Assembly (NCBI RefSeq): GCF_000317595.1
Contig: NZ_AEJC01000046.1
Location: 1 to 35,177, forward strand
DNA from: Streptomyces ipomoeae 91-03
GTDB taxonomy: Bacteria; Actinomycetota; Actinomycetes; Streptomycetales; Streptomycetaceae
DNA: 35,177 bases
Direction of reading: 5' to 3'
Made by a program: the position numbers and the translations under genes. Each line of letters begins with the position of its first letter. Position 1 is the first letter of the stretch. Under the pieces are notes generated by a model, which was given only the letters and a program-made list of their open reading frames with translations, did not search any database and was not told the DNA's origin. This document shows, piece after piece, positions 8,610 to 18,363 of this stretch.

Positions 8610-9551
8610 CTAGGCGACAGACCAGGCGATTCCATCAAGGATGTCGTGCTCGCTCACCACGACCTCCTCCGCGCCGATCCGCTCCATGATCGACAGCAGG
8701 ACGAGGGCGCCGGCGGCGATCACGTCCACCCGCCCGGGGTGCATCGACGGCACCGCGGCCCGCTCGGCGTGTGTGGACCGCAGCAGCCATTCGGTGATCT
8801 CCCGGACGCGGTCGTACGGGATCCGGGAGTGGTGGATGGCCTGTGAGTCGTACTCGGGGAGGTCCTGGGCGATCGCCGAGAGAGTGGTGACCGAGCCGGC
8901 GAGGCCTACGAGCGTGTGGGCCTCCCGCAGCGGCACGGTCTGCTCCGCGAGGTCGAGGGCGGCCTCGATGTCGGTCCGGATCGCGGAGATCTGCTCGGGA
9001 CCGGGCGGATCGATGACTGCGTCGCCCCGGACGAGGTGCCGCTCGGTCATACGGACACAGCCGATGTCCACGGAACGGGCGCCGCGTACGTGGTCGTCAC
9101 CGACGACGAACTCGGTGGAGCCGCCGCCGATGTCCACGACGAGGAACGGCTTCGGAAGGTCGTCCCGCCCCAAGAACTCCCTGGTGGCGCCGGTGAAGGA
9201 GAACTCGGCCTCCTGGTCGCCGGAGATCACCTCGGGCTCGACACCGACGATGTCCAGGACCCCGCGTACGAAGTCGTCGCGGTTCTCGGCGTCACGGGAG
9301 GCGGAGGTCGCGACGAAGCGGAGGCGTTCGGCGCCGTGCTCCTTGATGATCGCGGCGTACTCGCGGCAGGCGGCGAAGGTCCGCTCCAGCGCCTCCGGCG
9401 CCAGGCGGCCCGTACGGTCGACGCCCTGGCCGAGGCGGACGATGGTCATCCGGCGGTCCAGATCGACCAGTTCGCCCGTTTCTGGGTCGGCGTCGGCGAC
9501 GAGGAGGCGGATCGAGTTCGTACCGCAGTCGATGGCGGCGACACGGGTCAC
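8610..9551 (-). CDS. ppx: Exopolyphosphatase / (p)ppGpp phosphohydrolase, Ppx/GppA family
   Basis: A 313-residue member of the ASKHA-fold Ppx/GppA family, which hydrolyses polyphosphate and/or the pppGpp gamma-phosphate. The first phosphate-binding loop AAIDCGTNSIRLLV is at residues ~5-18 and the second, VVDIGGGSTEFV, near 142-153. The catalytic-type Glu in ISGDQEAEFSF is near 118. The length matches the short actinobacterial form, which lacks the C-terminal HD domain of E. coli Ppx. The start is the GTG at 9551; its first bases overlap the stop of the DUF501 gene as GTGA, implying translational coupling. In streptomycetes the enzyme would influence polyphosphate and stringent signalling, both tied to antibiotic production. 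Confidence 0.88.
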   Translation of the reverse strand: MTRVAAIDCGTNSIRLLVADADPETGELVDLDRRMTIVRLGQGVDRTGRLAPEALERTFAACREYAAIIKEHGAERLRFVATSASRDAENRDDFVRGVLDIVGVEPEVISGDQEAEFSFTGATREFLGRDDLPKPFLVVDIGGGSTEFVVGDDHVRGARSVDIGCVRMTERHLVRGDAVIDPPGPEQISAIRTDIEAALDLAEQTVPLREAHTLVGLAGSVTTLSAIAQDLPEYDSQAIHHSRIPYDRVREITEWLLRSTHAERAAVPSMHPGRVDVIAAGALVLLSIMERIGAEEVVVSEHDILDGIAWSVA

Positions 9552-10198
9552 TGGTCGGTCCCTTCCGAGTCTTCCGGGTCTTCCGGGTCTTCCGGGTCTT
9601 CCGGGTCTTCCGGGTCGACGGGCTTGGCCGCGAAGTAGCCGGAGTCGCTCGCGTCCACCTCCCAGCCCTTCCCGGACGGCGGCGTCGAGGGCACCACGCA
9701 CGGGCCCTTCGCCCACCACTCCGGCAGCATCTCGATCGCCTCGTCGCCGAGCGGGTTGACGCCGGGGCCGGCGGCCAACGAGTGCGCCACCAGCACATGC
9801 AGGCACTTCACACGGTCCGGCATACCACCGGCGCTCGGGAAGCCCTTCAGCTCCTCGATCTCGTCGCGGCGCCGGATGTAGTCCTCGTGGGCGGCCCGGT
9901 AGGCGTCGGCCAGCTCCTTGTCGTGGGCCAGCCGCTCCGTCATCTCCTTCATCACCCCGTTCGCCTCCAGCGTGCCGATCGCGGAGGCCGCGCGCGGGCA
10001 CGTCAGGTAGTACGTCGTGGGGAAGGGCGTGCCGTCCGGCAGGCGCGGCGCCGTCTCGACCACGTCCGGCTGTCCGCACGGGCAGCGGTGCGCGATCGCG
10101 CGCAGTCCGCGCGGCGGGCGTCCGAGCTGCTGCTGGAAGGCCTCGACGTCCGCGTCGGTCGGCTCGGTGCGCGGGGTGGGCGGCGGGGGCGTGTGCAT
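9548..10198 (-). CDS. DUF501 family protein
   Basis: A 216-residue cytoplasmic protein of the actinobacterial DUF501 family, function unknown. A Cys pair in HRCPCGQPDV near residue 40 and further Cys in YYLTCPRAAS and VKCLHVLVAHSLA suggest metal or thiol chemistry. The C-terminus is an acidic tail of five consecutive Pro-Glu-Asp units encoded by a 9-bp tandem repeat. Family members lie next to divIC and ppx across actinobacteria, and the same order is seen here. The start could be the ATG at 10198 or a TTG at 10210 that has a slightly better spaced GAGAGA; I kept the ATG. It shares a 4-nt GTGA overlap with ppx. Confidence 0.85.
   Translation of the reverse strand: MHTPPPPTPRTEPTDADVEAFQQQLGRPPRGLRAIAHRCPCGQPDVVETAPRLPDGTPFPTTYYLTCPRAASAIGTLEANGVMKEMTERLAHDKELADAYRAAHEDYIRRRDEIEELKGFPSAGGMPDRVKCLHVLVAHSLAAGPGVNPLGDEAIEMLPEWWAKGPCVVPSTPPSGKGWEVDASDSGYFAAKPVDPEDPEDPEDPEDPEDSEGTDQ
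9570..9614. repeat. 9-bp in-frame tandem repeat, five copies
   Basis: Five exact copies of TCTTCCGGG lie at 9570-9614, with a degenerate unit before them at 9561-9569. On the coding strand each unit encodes Pro-Glu-Asp in the DUF501 tail. Slippage would change the tail length without a frameshift. Confidence 0.95.
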
Positions 10199-10257
10199 AC
10201 CTGTCTGCAAGTCTCTCTAGAACTCTGGGGCCCCGGGACTGAGGGGCCCTGGTCGGT

Positions 10258-10770
10258 TCACCGGTCGGCGGCGGCCGGGTCGGCGGCGGCTTCGGCCGGG
10301 TCGGCGGCGTCTGCCCTGTCGATTCCGGCCCAGACGTTGGTGTACCAGGGGCGGTCGGCCGCTCCCTGGGTCGTGCGGGACTGCTTGGCCGCGTCCGGGT
10401 CGATCATGGTGTAGCCGGTCTCGCCCGGCATCACATAGTGCAGCCGCTCCCGGATGCGCTGCTCGGCGTACGCGTCGTCCTGCCAGCGCGCCTTGAGGTC
10501 GCGCAGCTCCTCCACGCGCCGGCGCGCCTCCTCACGCTGCCGCTGCATGTCGGCGATCTCGGCGCGCTGGGAGACGTACTGCCTTATGGGATAGGCGAGG
10601 GCCACGATCAGCGAGCAGAGGACGAGCGCGAGCAGCGCGGCCCGCCCGGTCAGCCGGGAGCGGCGGGCCTGGCGCTTGGTCTGGGAGCGGTAGACCCGGG
10701 CCGCCGTCTGCTCGCCGAGCAGCTTCAGCCTGGTCGCCGTGGAGAAACGGTCCCGGTCCTTGACGGCCAT
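10258..10770 (-). CDS. divIC: Septum formation initiator, DivIC/FtsB-like
   Basis: A 170-residue bitopic division protein. The N-terminal ~45 residues are basic and cytosolic. One transmembrane helix (AALLALVLCSLIVALAYPI, ~44-62) is followed by a coiled coil (~65-95, AEIADMQRQREEARRRVEEL) and the conserved YAEQRIRERLHYVMPGETGY segment. The Ala/Asp-rich end is low complexity. DivIC/FtsB proteins form a trimer with FtsL and FtsQ/DivIB at the septum and help activate cell-wall synthesis in sporulation septa. AAGGGGAAG precedes the ATG at 10770. It lies between eno and DUF501 on the same strand; the next gene starts about 60 nt downstream, so cotranscription with DUF501 and ppx is likely. Confidence 0.9.
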   Translation of the reverse strand: MAVKDRDRFSTATRLKLLGEQTAARVYRSQTKRQARRSRLTGRAALLALVLCSLIVALAYPIRQYVSQRAEIADMQRQREEARRRVEELRDLKARWQDDAYAEQRIRERLHYVMPGETGYTMIDPDAAKQSRTTQGAADRPWYTNVWAGIDRADAADPAEAAADPAAADR

Positions 10771-10802
10771 GTCCCACTTCCCCTTCGCTCACGGCCCATG
10801 CG

Positions 10803-10846
10803 CGTACGTCCCCGCACACGGTACGGGACCGGTACGGGGACGTACG
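10803..10846 (-). terminator. Long inverted repeat between eno and divIC
   Basis: CGTACGTCCCC (10803-10813) pairs perfectly with GGGGACGTACG (10836-10846); one more G-C pair extends the stem to 12 bp around a 20-nt loop that holds its own short GGT/ACC pairing. It lies about 90 nt after the eno stop and 33 nt upstream of the divIC start. It could terminate eno or be an operator for divIC. Confidence 0.55.
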
Positions 10847-10937
10847 TACGACGCTTCCTACTGGTGCTCTACGGGCGCGCTACGGGGCGTCAGCCCTTGC
10901 TGTGCCCGTGGTCCGCGGAGCGGGCGTGCGGGAGAGC

Positions 10938-12281
<1,344 letters not shown>

Positions 12282-12333
12282 CTAACCGTCCCGGGGCTGT
12301 CGGCAGCCGACCGACCGTCCCGTGGACAGACAG

Positions 12334-12362
12334 ACGGTACCCATTGTTCCAGTGCGGAACAA
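12334..12362 (-). promoter_or_regulatory. Predicted eno promoter with inverted repeat
   Basis: The -35 TTGTTC (12357-12362) and -10 TACCGT (12334-12339) have a 17-nt spacer. A perfect inverted repeat TTGTTCC-N5-GGAACAA (12344-12362) covers the -35 and much of the spacer, placed as an operator would be. The transcript would carry a leader of about 110 nt. Confidence 0.5.
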
Positions 12363-12383
12363 AGGGGGGATGAACGGAGAACG

Positions 12384-12431
12384 AAAAAACCCCGCCCCGG
12401 TGCGTACGGGGGAATGCGCACCGGGGCGGGG
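12384..12431 (-). terminator. Intrinsic terminator downstream of rpfA
   Basis: A perfect 15-bp stem (CCCCGCCCCGGTGCG, 12390-12404, pairing with 12417-12431) with a 12-nt loop. On the minus strand it is followed by six T residues (12389-12384). This is the clearest Rho-independent terminator in the window. It ends the rpfA transcript just before the eno promoter. Confidence 0.93.
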
Positions 12432-12499
12432 GACCCGTGGGGACGGGGGTGGCCCGCACAAGGTCTTCACTATGGAGGACACGGATGTGCGCGGGCTGT

Positions 12500-12541
12500 G
12501 GTTCAGCTGAGGAGCGGCCTATTTTTCGGCACAGCTGAACC
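12500..12541 (-). terminator. Hairpin in the rpfA 3' untranslated region
   Basis: GGTTCAGCTG (12500-12509) pairs perfectly with CAGCTGAACC (12532-12541) around a 22-nt loop, 21 nt after the rpfA stop. With the stronger terminator 70 nt further on, the mRNA would end in two stem-loops. Confidence 0.6.
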
Positions 12542-12562
12542 GGCGGCCGAACCGCCCTGTCG

Positions 12563-13273
<711 letters not shown>

Positions 13274-13279
13274 TCACCG

Positions 13280-13501
13280 ACGCCTGCGAGGTGAGCTGTC
13301 GGGTTCGGGCCGGTTGAGTTGCCCGGCCGCACACACTCGCCTTTCGGCTCGCGTTGCGCGGCTTCACCCCGAGCCGGTTCCGGTCGTGCGACCCCGAAGG
13401 GCCTCAACTGCCGGACCCGGCACTTACCTTGGGTCCCCCGCTCCTGCCTACGGCGCTTGACGCGACGACTGTTCCTTGCGGCCGTTGGCAGGATTCGGCG
13501 T
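13280..13501 (-). promoter_or_regulatory. c-di-AMP (ydaO-yuaA) riboswitch in the rpfA leader
   Basis: On the minus strand the leader carries, in order, the conserved blocks of the ydaO aptamer: ACGCCGAATCC (P1 5' strand and start), GAGCGGGGGACCCA, GGGGTGAAGCC, and CCCGAACCCGACAGCTCACC followed by TCGCAGGCGT (P1 3' strand). ACGCC at the start pairs with GGCGT at the end. The variable arms between the blocks are GC-rich. The aptamer ends about 18 nt before the rpfA ATG. Just beyond it, GTGA-GGGGA-TCAC places the ribosome site in a small hairpin loop. High c-di-AMP is expected to lower rpfA expression, as known for this class. Confidence 0.95.
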
Positions 13502-13537
13502 GACGACCGCAGGGGCCCGCTGTGGCGAGCGGTCACG

Positions 13538-13567
13538 ACCGTAAACACGTGAATCACCGAAATCCAA
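13538..13567 (-). promoter_or_regulatory. Predicted rpfA promoter
   Basis: The -35 TTGGAT (13562-13567) and -10 TACGGT (13538-13543) have an 18-nt spacer. Initiation near 13531 would start the RNA about 30 nt before the riboswitch aptamer, as required. Confidence 0.5.
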
Positions 13568-13647
13568 AGAGGATCAGGGGTTCTGTGATTCATCTCCCAC
13601 CGAGATTAAAACGGGCATTCAGGGGCTAACCATGACCTGAACTCTCG

Positions 13648-14685
13648 CTACTTTTCGCCCGTTTCAGCACCGACTTCGAGGGTCTGACCGGGAAGGATGA
13701 GGTCCGGGTCGGTTCCGACGGTGCGCTCGTTCTCGGCATACAGCTCACGCCACCCGCCCTGGACGCCAAGAGAGTTAGCGATGGACGTCAGGTTGTCCCC
13801 GACGCGGACGGTGTACGAGGCGTGGACGGCCTCGACGGCCTCGCGGGCCGAGTCGCCGCCACGGGAGGCGTGACGGCCGGAGGACGAGGATTCCGTACGG
13901 GAGTTGTCGGTCGCGTCCTCGTCGGCACTGGCGCCGCGGTGACGTCCGGCGCCGACGTCTTCACCGGATGAAGAGTCGCCGTTCTGTCCGGATTCACCCG
14001 AGTTGCGACTCTCGGTGTCGTCAAGGGAGGAGCTGTCGGACTCCTGTGAGGTGCCATCACCGGAGCCGGTGGAGCCACTGGAGTCATTCGAACCGATGTC
14101 GGCCCTGGTGGAACCTTCGGCGACATTCGCGGAGGACTCGGAGGTTTCAGAGGATTCCGATGATTCAGTCGACCTGGACGATTCGGATGAATCAGATGAG
14201 CTGGATGATTTGGTCGAGTTGGGCGAGTCGGACGAACCACCTGAACTGGATGAACCATCCGAGCTCGACGAATCGTCCGCGACGCCGGTGTCCACGTCGG
14301 CGGAGCCGGAGTCGCCGTCGAGGTTGTGGAGGAGGCCACAGGTGGACCAGACGCCGACGCCCTGGTCGGCGAGGATCTTCTCGGCGACGGCAATTTGCTG
14401 CGAACGGCTGGCCTGGTCGGCGCTGGTGGCGTAGTCGAGGCCGCCGTACTTCTCCCAGTTCTCCTGGGACATCTGGAGGCCGCCGTAGCGCCCGTTGCCG
14501 GTGTCGGCGCTCCAGGAGCCACCGCTCTCGCACTCCGCCACCTGGTCCCAGGTGGTTCCGCTGGCCGCACTCGCGCCGGTGGCGCCGAGGAACGGGATGG
14601 CGATGGCGGAGCCGGTCACTCCGGCCGCGACGAGAAGAGCCGGAGCCTGACGGGGGCGACGGTGACGACCGTTCCCGGAGAGCAT
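13648..14685 (-). CDS. rpfC: Rpf-family secreted muralytic enzyme with Ser/Asp-rich linker and LysM
   Basis: A 345-residue paralogue of RpfA. A signal peptide (~1-41) precedes the Rpf domain (~42-118, WDQVAECESGGSW with catalytic Glu53). About 160 residues of Ser/Asp/Glu/Thr-rich low-complexity linker lead to a C-terminal LysM (~293-340, YTVRVGDNLTSIANSLG). The linker has many TCA, TCT, GAT, GAA and ACT codons, unlike the GC-ending codons elsewhere. The ATG at 14685 follows AAAGG; an upstream open extension has no ribosome site. It probably remodels peptidoglycan in germination or growth; the long acidic linker may span the thick wall. It has its own promoter and no riboswitch. The rpfC name is by position next to rpfA and is less certain than the family. 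Confidence 0.88.
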   Translation of the reverse strand: MLSGNGRHRRPRQAPALLVAAGVTGSAIAIPFLGATGASAASGTTWDQVAECESGGSWSADTGNGRYGGLQMSQENWEKYGGLDYATSADQASRSQQIAVAEKILADQGVGVWSTCGLLHNLDGDSGSADVDTGVADDSSSSDGSSSSGGSSDSPNSTKSSSSSDSSESSRSTESSESSETSESSANVAEGSTRADIGSNDSSGSTGSGDGTSQESDSSSLDDTESRNSGESGQNGDSSSGEDVGAGRHRGASADEDATDNSRTESSSSGRHASRGGDSAREAVEAVHASYTVRVGDNLTSIANSLGVQGGWRELYAENERTVGTDPDLILPGQTLEVGAETGEK

Positions 14686-14753
14686 GCGGTTGCCTTTCAC
14701 GCGACAGCGATGGCCAGAGCGAAGGGTGTGGTGGGCCTTCGCACTGATGCGTG

Positions 14754-14783
14754 AACGTATCGGCAGTCGATCAGTTGTCACAA
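14754..14783 (-). promoter_or_regulatory. Predicted promoter of the rpfC-like gene
   Basis: The -35 TTGTGA (14778-14783) and -10 TACGTT (14754-14759) have an 18-nt spacer, giving a leader of about 60 nt. Just upstream, 14790-14815 holds GATC and CACGTG elements in partly symmetrical order that could bind a regulator. Confidence 0.45.
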
Positions 14784-14878
14784 GTTAATGCAGCGTAGAT
14801 CACGTGGAGATCACAGACTTGACGGTATCTCACGTTTATCCGCCGGTCGGCCAGTGCTTTCGCACCGCTGTCGCGCGA

Positions 14879-16171
14879 CTACCGTACCGGCGCGAACTTC
14901 ACGGGAAGCGTGCGCAATCCACGCATAATGAGCCCGCCGCGCCACCTCAAATCGGCCGGATCGACCGCGAGTCGCAGATCCGGGAGTCGGGTGAGGAGGG
15001 TCGCGAGCGCGGTCTGGCCTTCGAGGCGGGCGAGAGGTGCGCCGAGGCAGTAGTGGATGCCGTGGCCGTAGCCGAGGTGCTGGTTGTCGCGGCGGGAGAG
15101 GTCGAGGGTGTCGGGGTCGCTGAAGCGGGCCGGGTCGCGATCGGCTGCGGCGAGTACGACGAGGACGGGGTCGCCGGGGGCGATGTCCTGTCCGCCGATG
15201 GTGAGGGGCTGGGTCGCGAAGCGCCAGGTGGCGAGTTCGACGGGGCCGTCGTAGCGGAGGAGTTCCTCGACGCCGGTTTCGAGCAGCGCGGTTTCGCCTG
15301 CGGCGAGGGAGGTCTGGAGGCGGGCGCGCTGGTCGGGGTGCGTGAGGAGGGCGTACGTGCCGTTGCCGATGAGGTTGACGGTCGTCTCGAACCCGGCGAA
15401 CAGCAGGATGAAGGCCATCGCCGCCGCCTCGTTCTCGGTGAGGTGCTCACCGTGGTCGGAGGCCCGGATGAGACCGGAGATCAGGTCTTCGCCGGGGGTG
15501 GGGGTGTCGGGAAGCGCCTCGCGCTTGCGGTGGATGAGCTCGGCGAGATAGCCCCGCATCTTCTTGACCGACCGGGCCACGCCGCCACGAGGCCCGCCGC
15601 CGTGGCGGATCATCATCCCCGCCCAGTCCCGGAAGTCGTCCTGGTCCTCGCGCGGGACGCCGAGCATGTCGCAGATCGCGTAGATGGGGAGCGGGAAGGC
15701 GAACTCGTGGATGAGATCCGCTTCGCCCTTGTCCGCGAACTGGCCGATGAGGTGATCGGTCAGCTCCTGGACACGCGGGGCGAACTCGGCGACTCGGCGG
15801 GGCGTGAAGGCCTTGGAGACGAGGCGGCGGAGTCTCGTGTGATCCGGCGGATCGATGTTGAGGAGGTGCGTCATCAACTCGGCCTTGCGCTCACCGGGGA
15901 TGCCGGTCTTTCCCTTGGCGTGGGCCGGCTCGTCGTGATGCGCAGGGTTCTTGGAGAGGCGGGCGTCGGCGAGGGCCTGCTTGGCGTCCGCGTACCGAGT
16001 GACCAGCCAAGCCTCTACGCCGCTGGGGAGCCGCGTCCGGTGCACGGGGGCGTGCTCGCGGAGCCAGGCGTACGCCGGGTAGGGGTTGGTGGCGAACTCC
16101 CAGGTGAAGAGATCGGGGGCGCCGGTTCCGGTGGGAGTGCCGGTGGGGGTGGGGTGGGGCTGGTTGGTCAC
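14879..16171 (-). CDS. Cytochrome P450 (CYP105/CYP107-like)
   Basis: A 430-residue soluble bacterial P450. Helix-I motif AGFETT is near residues 258-263, ExxR within EELLRY near 299-304, and the heme loop LGYGHGIHYCLG near 366-377 with the Cys ligand. The heme loop has Tyr where Phe is usual (FGxGxHxCxG). A Pro/Thr/Gly-rich stretch of about 20 residues precedes the fold. The substrate is unknown and no ferredoxin or reductase gene is adjacent. The start is a GTG at 16171 that overlaps the stop of the upstream NTPase gene as GTGA. The ribosome site GAGGAG abuts the GTG with no spacer, so translation may depend on coupling to the upstream gene. Confidence 0.92.
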   Translation of the reverse strand: MTNQPHPTPTGTPTGTGAPDLFTWEFATNPYPAYAWLREHAPVHRTRLPSGVEAWLVTRYADAKQALADARLSKNPAHHDEPAHAKGKTGIPGERKAELMTHLLNIDPPDHTRLRRLVSKAFTPRRVAEFAPRVQELTDHLIGQFADKGEADLIHEFAFPLPIYAICDMLGVPREDQDDFRDWAGMMIRHGGGPRGGVARSVKKMRGYLAELIHRKREALPDTPTPGEDLISGLIRASDHGEHLTENEAAAMAFILLFAGFETTVNLIGNGTYALLTHPDQRARLQTSLAAGETALLETGVEELLRYDGPVELATWRFATQPLTIGGQDIAPGDPVLVVLAAADRDPARFSDPDTLDLSRRDNQHLGYGHGIHYCLGAPLARLEGQTALATLLTRLPDLRLAVDPADLRWRGGLIMRGLRTLPVKFAPVR

Positions 16172-18333
16172 TCCTCGACGGTATCGGGCTGGTCGCCGGG
16201 GAAAACGGGCAGCTGGCCCAGGCGCCTCATGGCGTAGTAGTGGTCCAGTTCGGCGGCCTCGAGCAGCCAATCGTCGGCTTCCTCCTCGTTCCCCTGCTTC
16301 CTCAGGTGCTTCGAGAGCCAGTACGCGGCCTCGCCGCTGCCTCGGGCGGCGTCCTGGCGGAGAAGTTCCACCGCCTCGTCCACGGCGCCTGTGCGGAGGA
16401 GGAGGTTGCCGAGGTTTCGGGAAGCCGCGGGGTGGCCCAGCTCCTCCGCTCTGCGGTAGAGCTCTTCCGCTTCCGCCTCATGGCCACCCAGGCGGTGCAG
16501 GAAGACGGCGAGGGAGTGCACGGCACCGGGGTCGTCGAGTTCGGCACCACGGCGGAGCCAGAACTCCGCGTCCTTCTTGTTGCCCCGGTAGGACAGGGCC
16601 CTGCCCAGGCTGGTGGCCACCGGCTTGTGACCGGCCTTGACGGCCTTGACGTACAGCCGCAGCGGCTCGCCTCCACCGGTACCGAGCAACATCTCCCCCA
16701 GGACATGCGCCGCCTCCCCGTCCCCTGCCTCGGCGGCCTGCGTCAGCCAGTGCTGGGCGCGGTCGCGGTGGATCTGACCGAGTCGGCGTGCGGCCCAGGA
16801 GTCGCCGTCCCTCGCGGCCCTCTCCAGATAGGGCAGGGCAGCCTGCTCGTCCTCCCGCTTCAACAGGCGTCGCGCCAGGTAGGTCTGGGCCTCCCGGTAT
16901 CCCGCCTCGGCCGCGCCGCGCACCAGCGCCTCGCCCTCGTCGCCACCCATGTAGACGCCGAGGCGGAATGCCACCTGAACGTCCCCTGCCTCGATACGTG
17001 GCCGAAGCGCGGCATACGCGGCATCAGCGAGTCCTGCATGCTCGGGTGCGCCCTTCGTCTCGACGAGCGACACCCACCACACTCTGTCCGGCACCGGCTC
17101 CAGATCATCCGACCTGAGCGCCTCCGCGACCAGAGCCCCATACGCCCGCCACGTTCCGGCCTCCTCGCCCTGCACGAGCAGTCCCGACGTGCCGAACATC
17201 GGTGTCGTCGCCCAGGCGAGGGCGTCCTCGAACGACTCGCCCTCCTCCGTCCCGTACTCCTCCTGGAGCGCCCGGAGCAGCTGAACCGGCACGGCGCCCG
17301 TCACCCCGCAGCGCGCCAGATCCACCGCCGCCCGCACCAGCAACCGCCCCCGCGGGTGCTCGGCCCGCGTCCCCTCGCGCTGCCACTCGTCGAACAGCAG
17401 GTGCCCGACCGCGAAGTACGATGCCGCGCCCTCCTTGCCGCTCCACATGTAGGCCGGGTAGGCGCGCGGGTCGTCGCTTTCCGCCAGGCGCCCGAGCTCG
17501 TCCTCGCTCCACTCACGCGGCAGTTGGACCGTGCGGGCCGTGGCCACGACACGGTCGCCGGGGGCGGTCCCCGACCGGCGCTCGTAGTACTCGCGAGGGC
17601 GCATGGTGCCGAGCACGACCGCGCCGAGGCCGGTGAGCTTGCCCAACAGCCGTGGCTCCAGGCCGCCCTCACCGAGGTGGTCGGTCAACTCGTCCAGCCA
17701 GACCACGTACTTGCCGGGCTTGCCCCTCAACGCGGCGAGCAGGTGGCGCAGATCCTCGCCGTGGTCGGGCGCGTAGAACACATGGCCGTCCAGTGACCGC
17801 ACCCCGTGCCACGCCGTGTACGACTTGCCCGCGTAGCGCTCCCCCAGGATCAGCACCAGGCCGCTGCGTGCGAGCTTGGCCCGCAGGTCGTCGTCGCAGT
17901 CGCGGGGGACGTACGGCGGTACATCGGGCTGCCCGGGTATGTGCCGGGTGGCGCTGACCCCGAGCTCCCAGGGCTCGATGTCGGCCGCCGGCCGCCACTC
18001 GGCCGCGGCGGGAACGTTGCCGTAGTAGTTGTTCTCCGTGTAGTTGGTCTCGTTGGCGACGACCTTGTCGTTGAAGTTGGCGTCACGGAAGTCGTAGTGG
18101 TCACCGGTGTACTGAGGCCCCGTCGAGGCCTTGCCGATGTTGCGGGCCATGATGACGGGGGCGTTATAAGTGCCGCCACCGATGAAGTTGACCGTGGCGC
18201 CGTCGCCGGTGATGGCCTGGCCGATGTCGCCCCCGGCAGCGACCGCCCTGTCGCCGCCGGCCTCCACCGAGCGCTGTACCCCGGTCTCGTCCCCGGTCTC
18301 GTCGTCCGACTCCCGCCCCACACCAGCCCCCAT
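16168..18333 (-). CDS. P-loop NTPase with N-terminal Gly-rich repeat region and C-terminal Sel1/TPR repeats
   Basis: A 721-residue multidomain protein. Residues ~20-110 are Gly/Asp/Asn-rich with a repetitive look (GGDRAVAAGGDIGQAITGDG and later NYTENNYYGN) that may form a short beta-solenoid. A nucleotide-binding domain follows with a Walker A-like GERYAGKS near 162-170, Walker B VVWLDEL near 210-216 and a sensor-like VLGTMRP near 237. Residues ~430-715 contain repeated helix pairs (AAYWLSKHLRKQGNEEEADDWLLEAAELD and similar) of the Sel1/TPR type. This layout resembles STAND-like signalling NTPases of actinobacteria. The start is uncertain: ATG 18333 lacks a ribosome site, a TTG lies at 18342, and a -10-like TACGGC could give a near-leaderless mRNA. 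It is coupled to the P450 gene. Function unknown. Confidence 0.8.
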   Translation of the reverse strand: MGAGVGRESDDETGDETGVQRSVEAGGDRAVAAGGDIGQAITGDGATVNFIGGGTYNAPVIMARNIGKASTGPQYTGDHYDFRDANFNDKVVANETNYTENNYYGNVPAAAEWRPAADIEPWELGVSATRHIPGQPDVPPYVPRDCDDDLRAKLARSGLVLILGERYAGKSYTAWHGVRSLDGHVFYAPDHGEDLRHLLAALRGKPGKYVVWLDELTDHLGEGGLEPRLLGKLTGLGAVVLGTMRPREYYERRSGTAPGDRVVATARTVQLPREWSEDELGRLAESDDPRAYPAYMWSGKEGAASYFAVGHLLFDEWQREGTRAEHPRGRLLVRAAVDLARCGVTGAVPVQLLRALQEEYGTEEGESFEDALAWATTPMFGTSGLLVQGEEAGTWRAYGALVAEALRSDDLEPVPDRVWWVSLVETKGAPEHAGLADAAYAALRPRIEAGDVQVAFRLGVYMGGDEGEALVRGAAEAGYREAQTYLARRLLKREDEQAALPYLERAARDGDSWAARRLGQIHRDRAQHWLTQAAEAGDGEAAHVLGEMLLGTGGGEPLRLYVKAVKAGHKPVATSLGRALSYRGNKKDAEFWLRRGAELDDPGAVHSLAVFLHRLGGHEAEAEELYRRAEELGHPAASRNLGNLLLRTGAVDEAVELLRQDAARGSGEAAYWLSKHLRKQGNEEEADDWLLEAAELDHYYAMRRLGQLPVFPGDQPDTVEE

Positions 18334-18363
18334 GCGTCGCAACCAGCCGTAAGGGCAACGGTA

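Noticed and set aside
12344..12362. A LexA (SOS) box at eno
   Set aside because: Actinobacterial LexA sites are GAAC-N4-GTTC; here the half-sites are in the opposite order (GTTC...GAAC).
12322..12510. A 62-codon plus-strand frame between eno and rpfA
   Set aside because: It lies over the rpfA terminator and the eno promoter and has no ribosome site.
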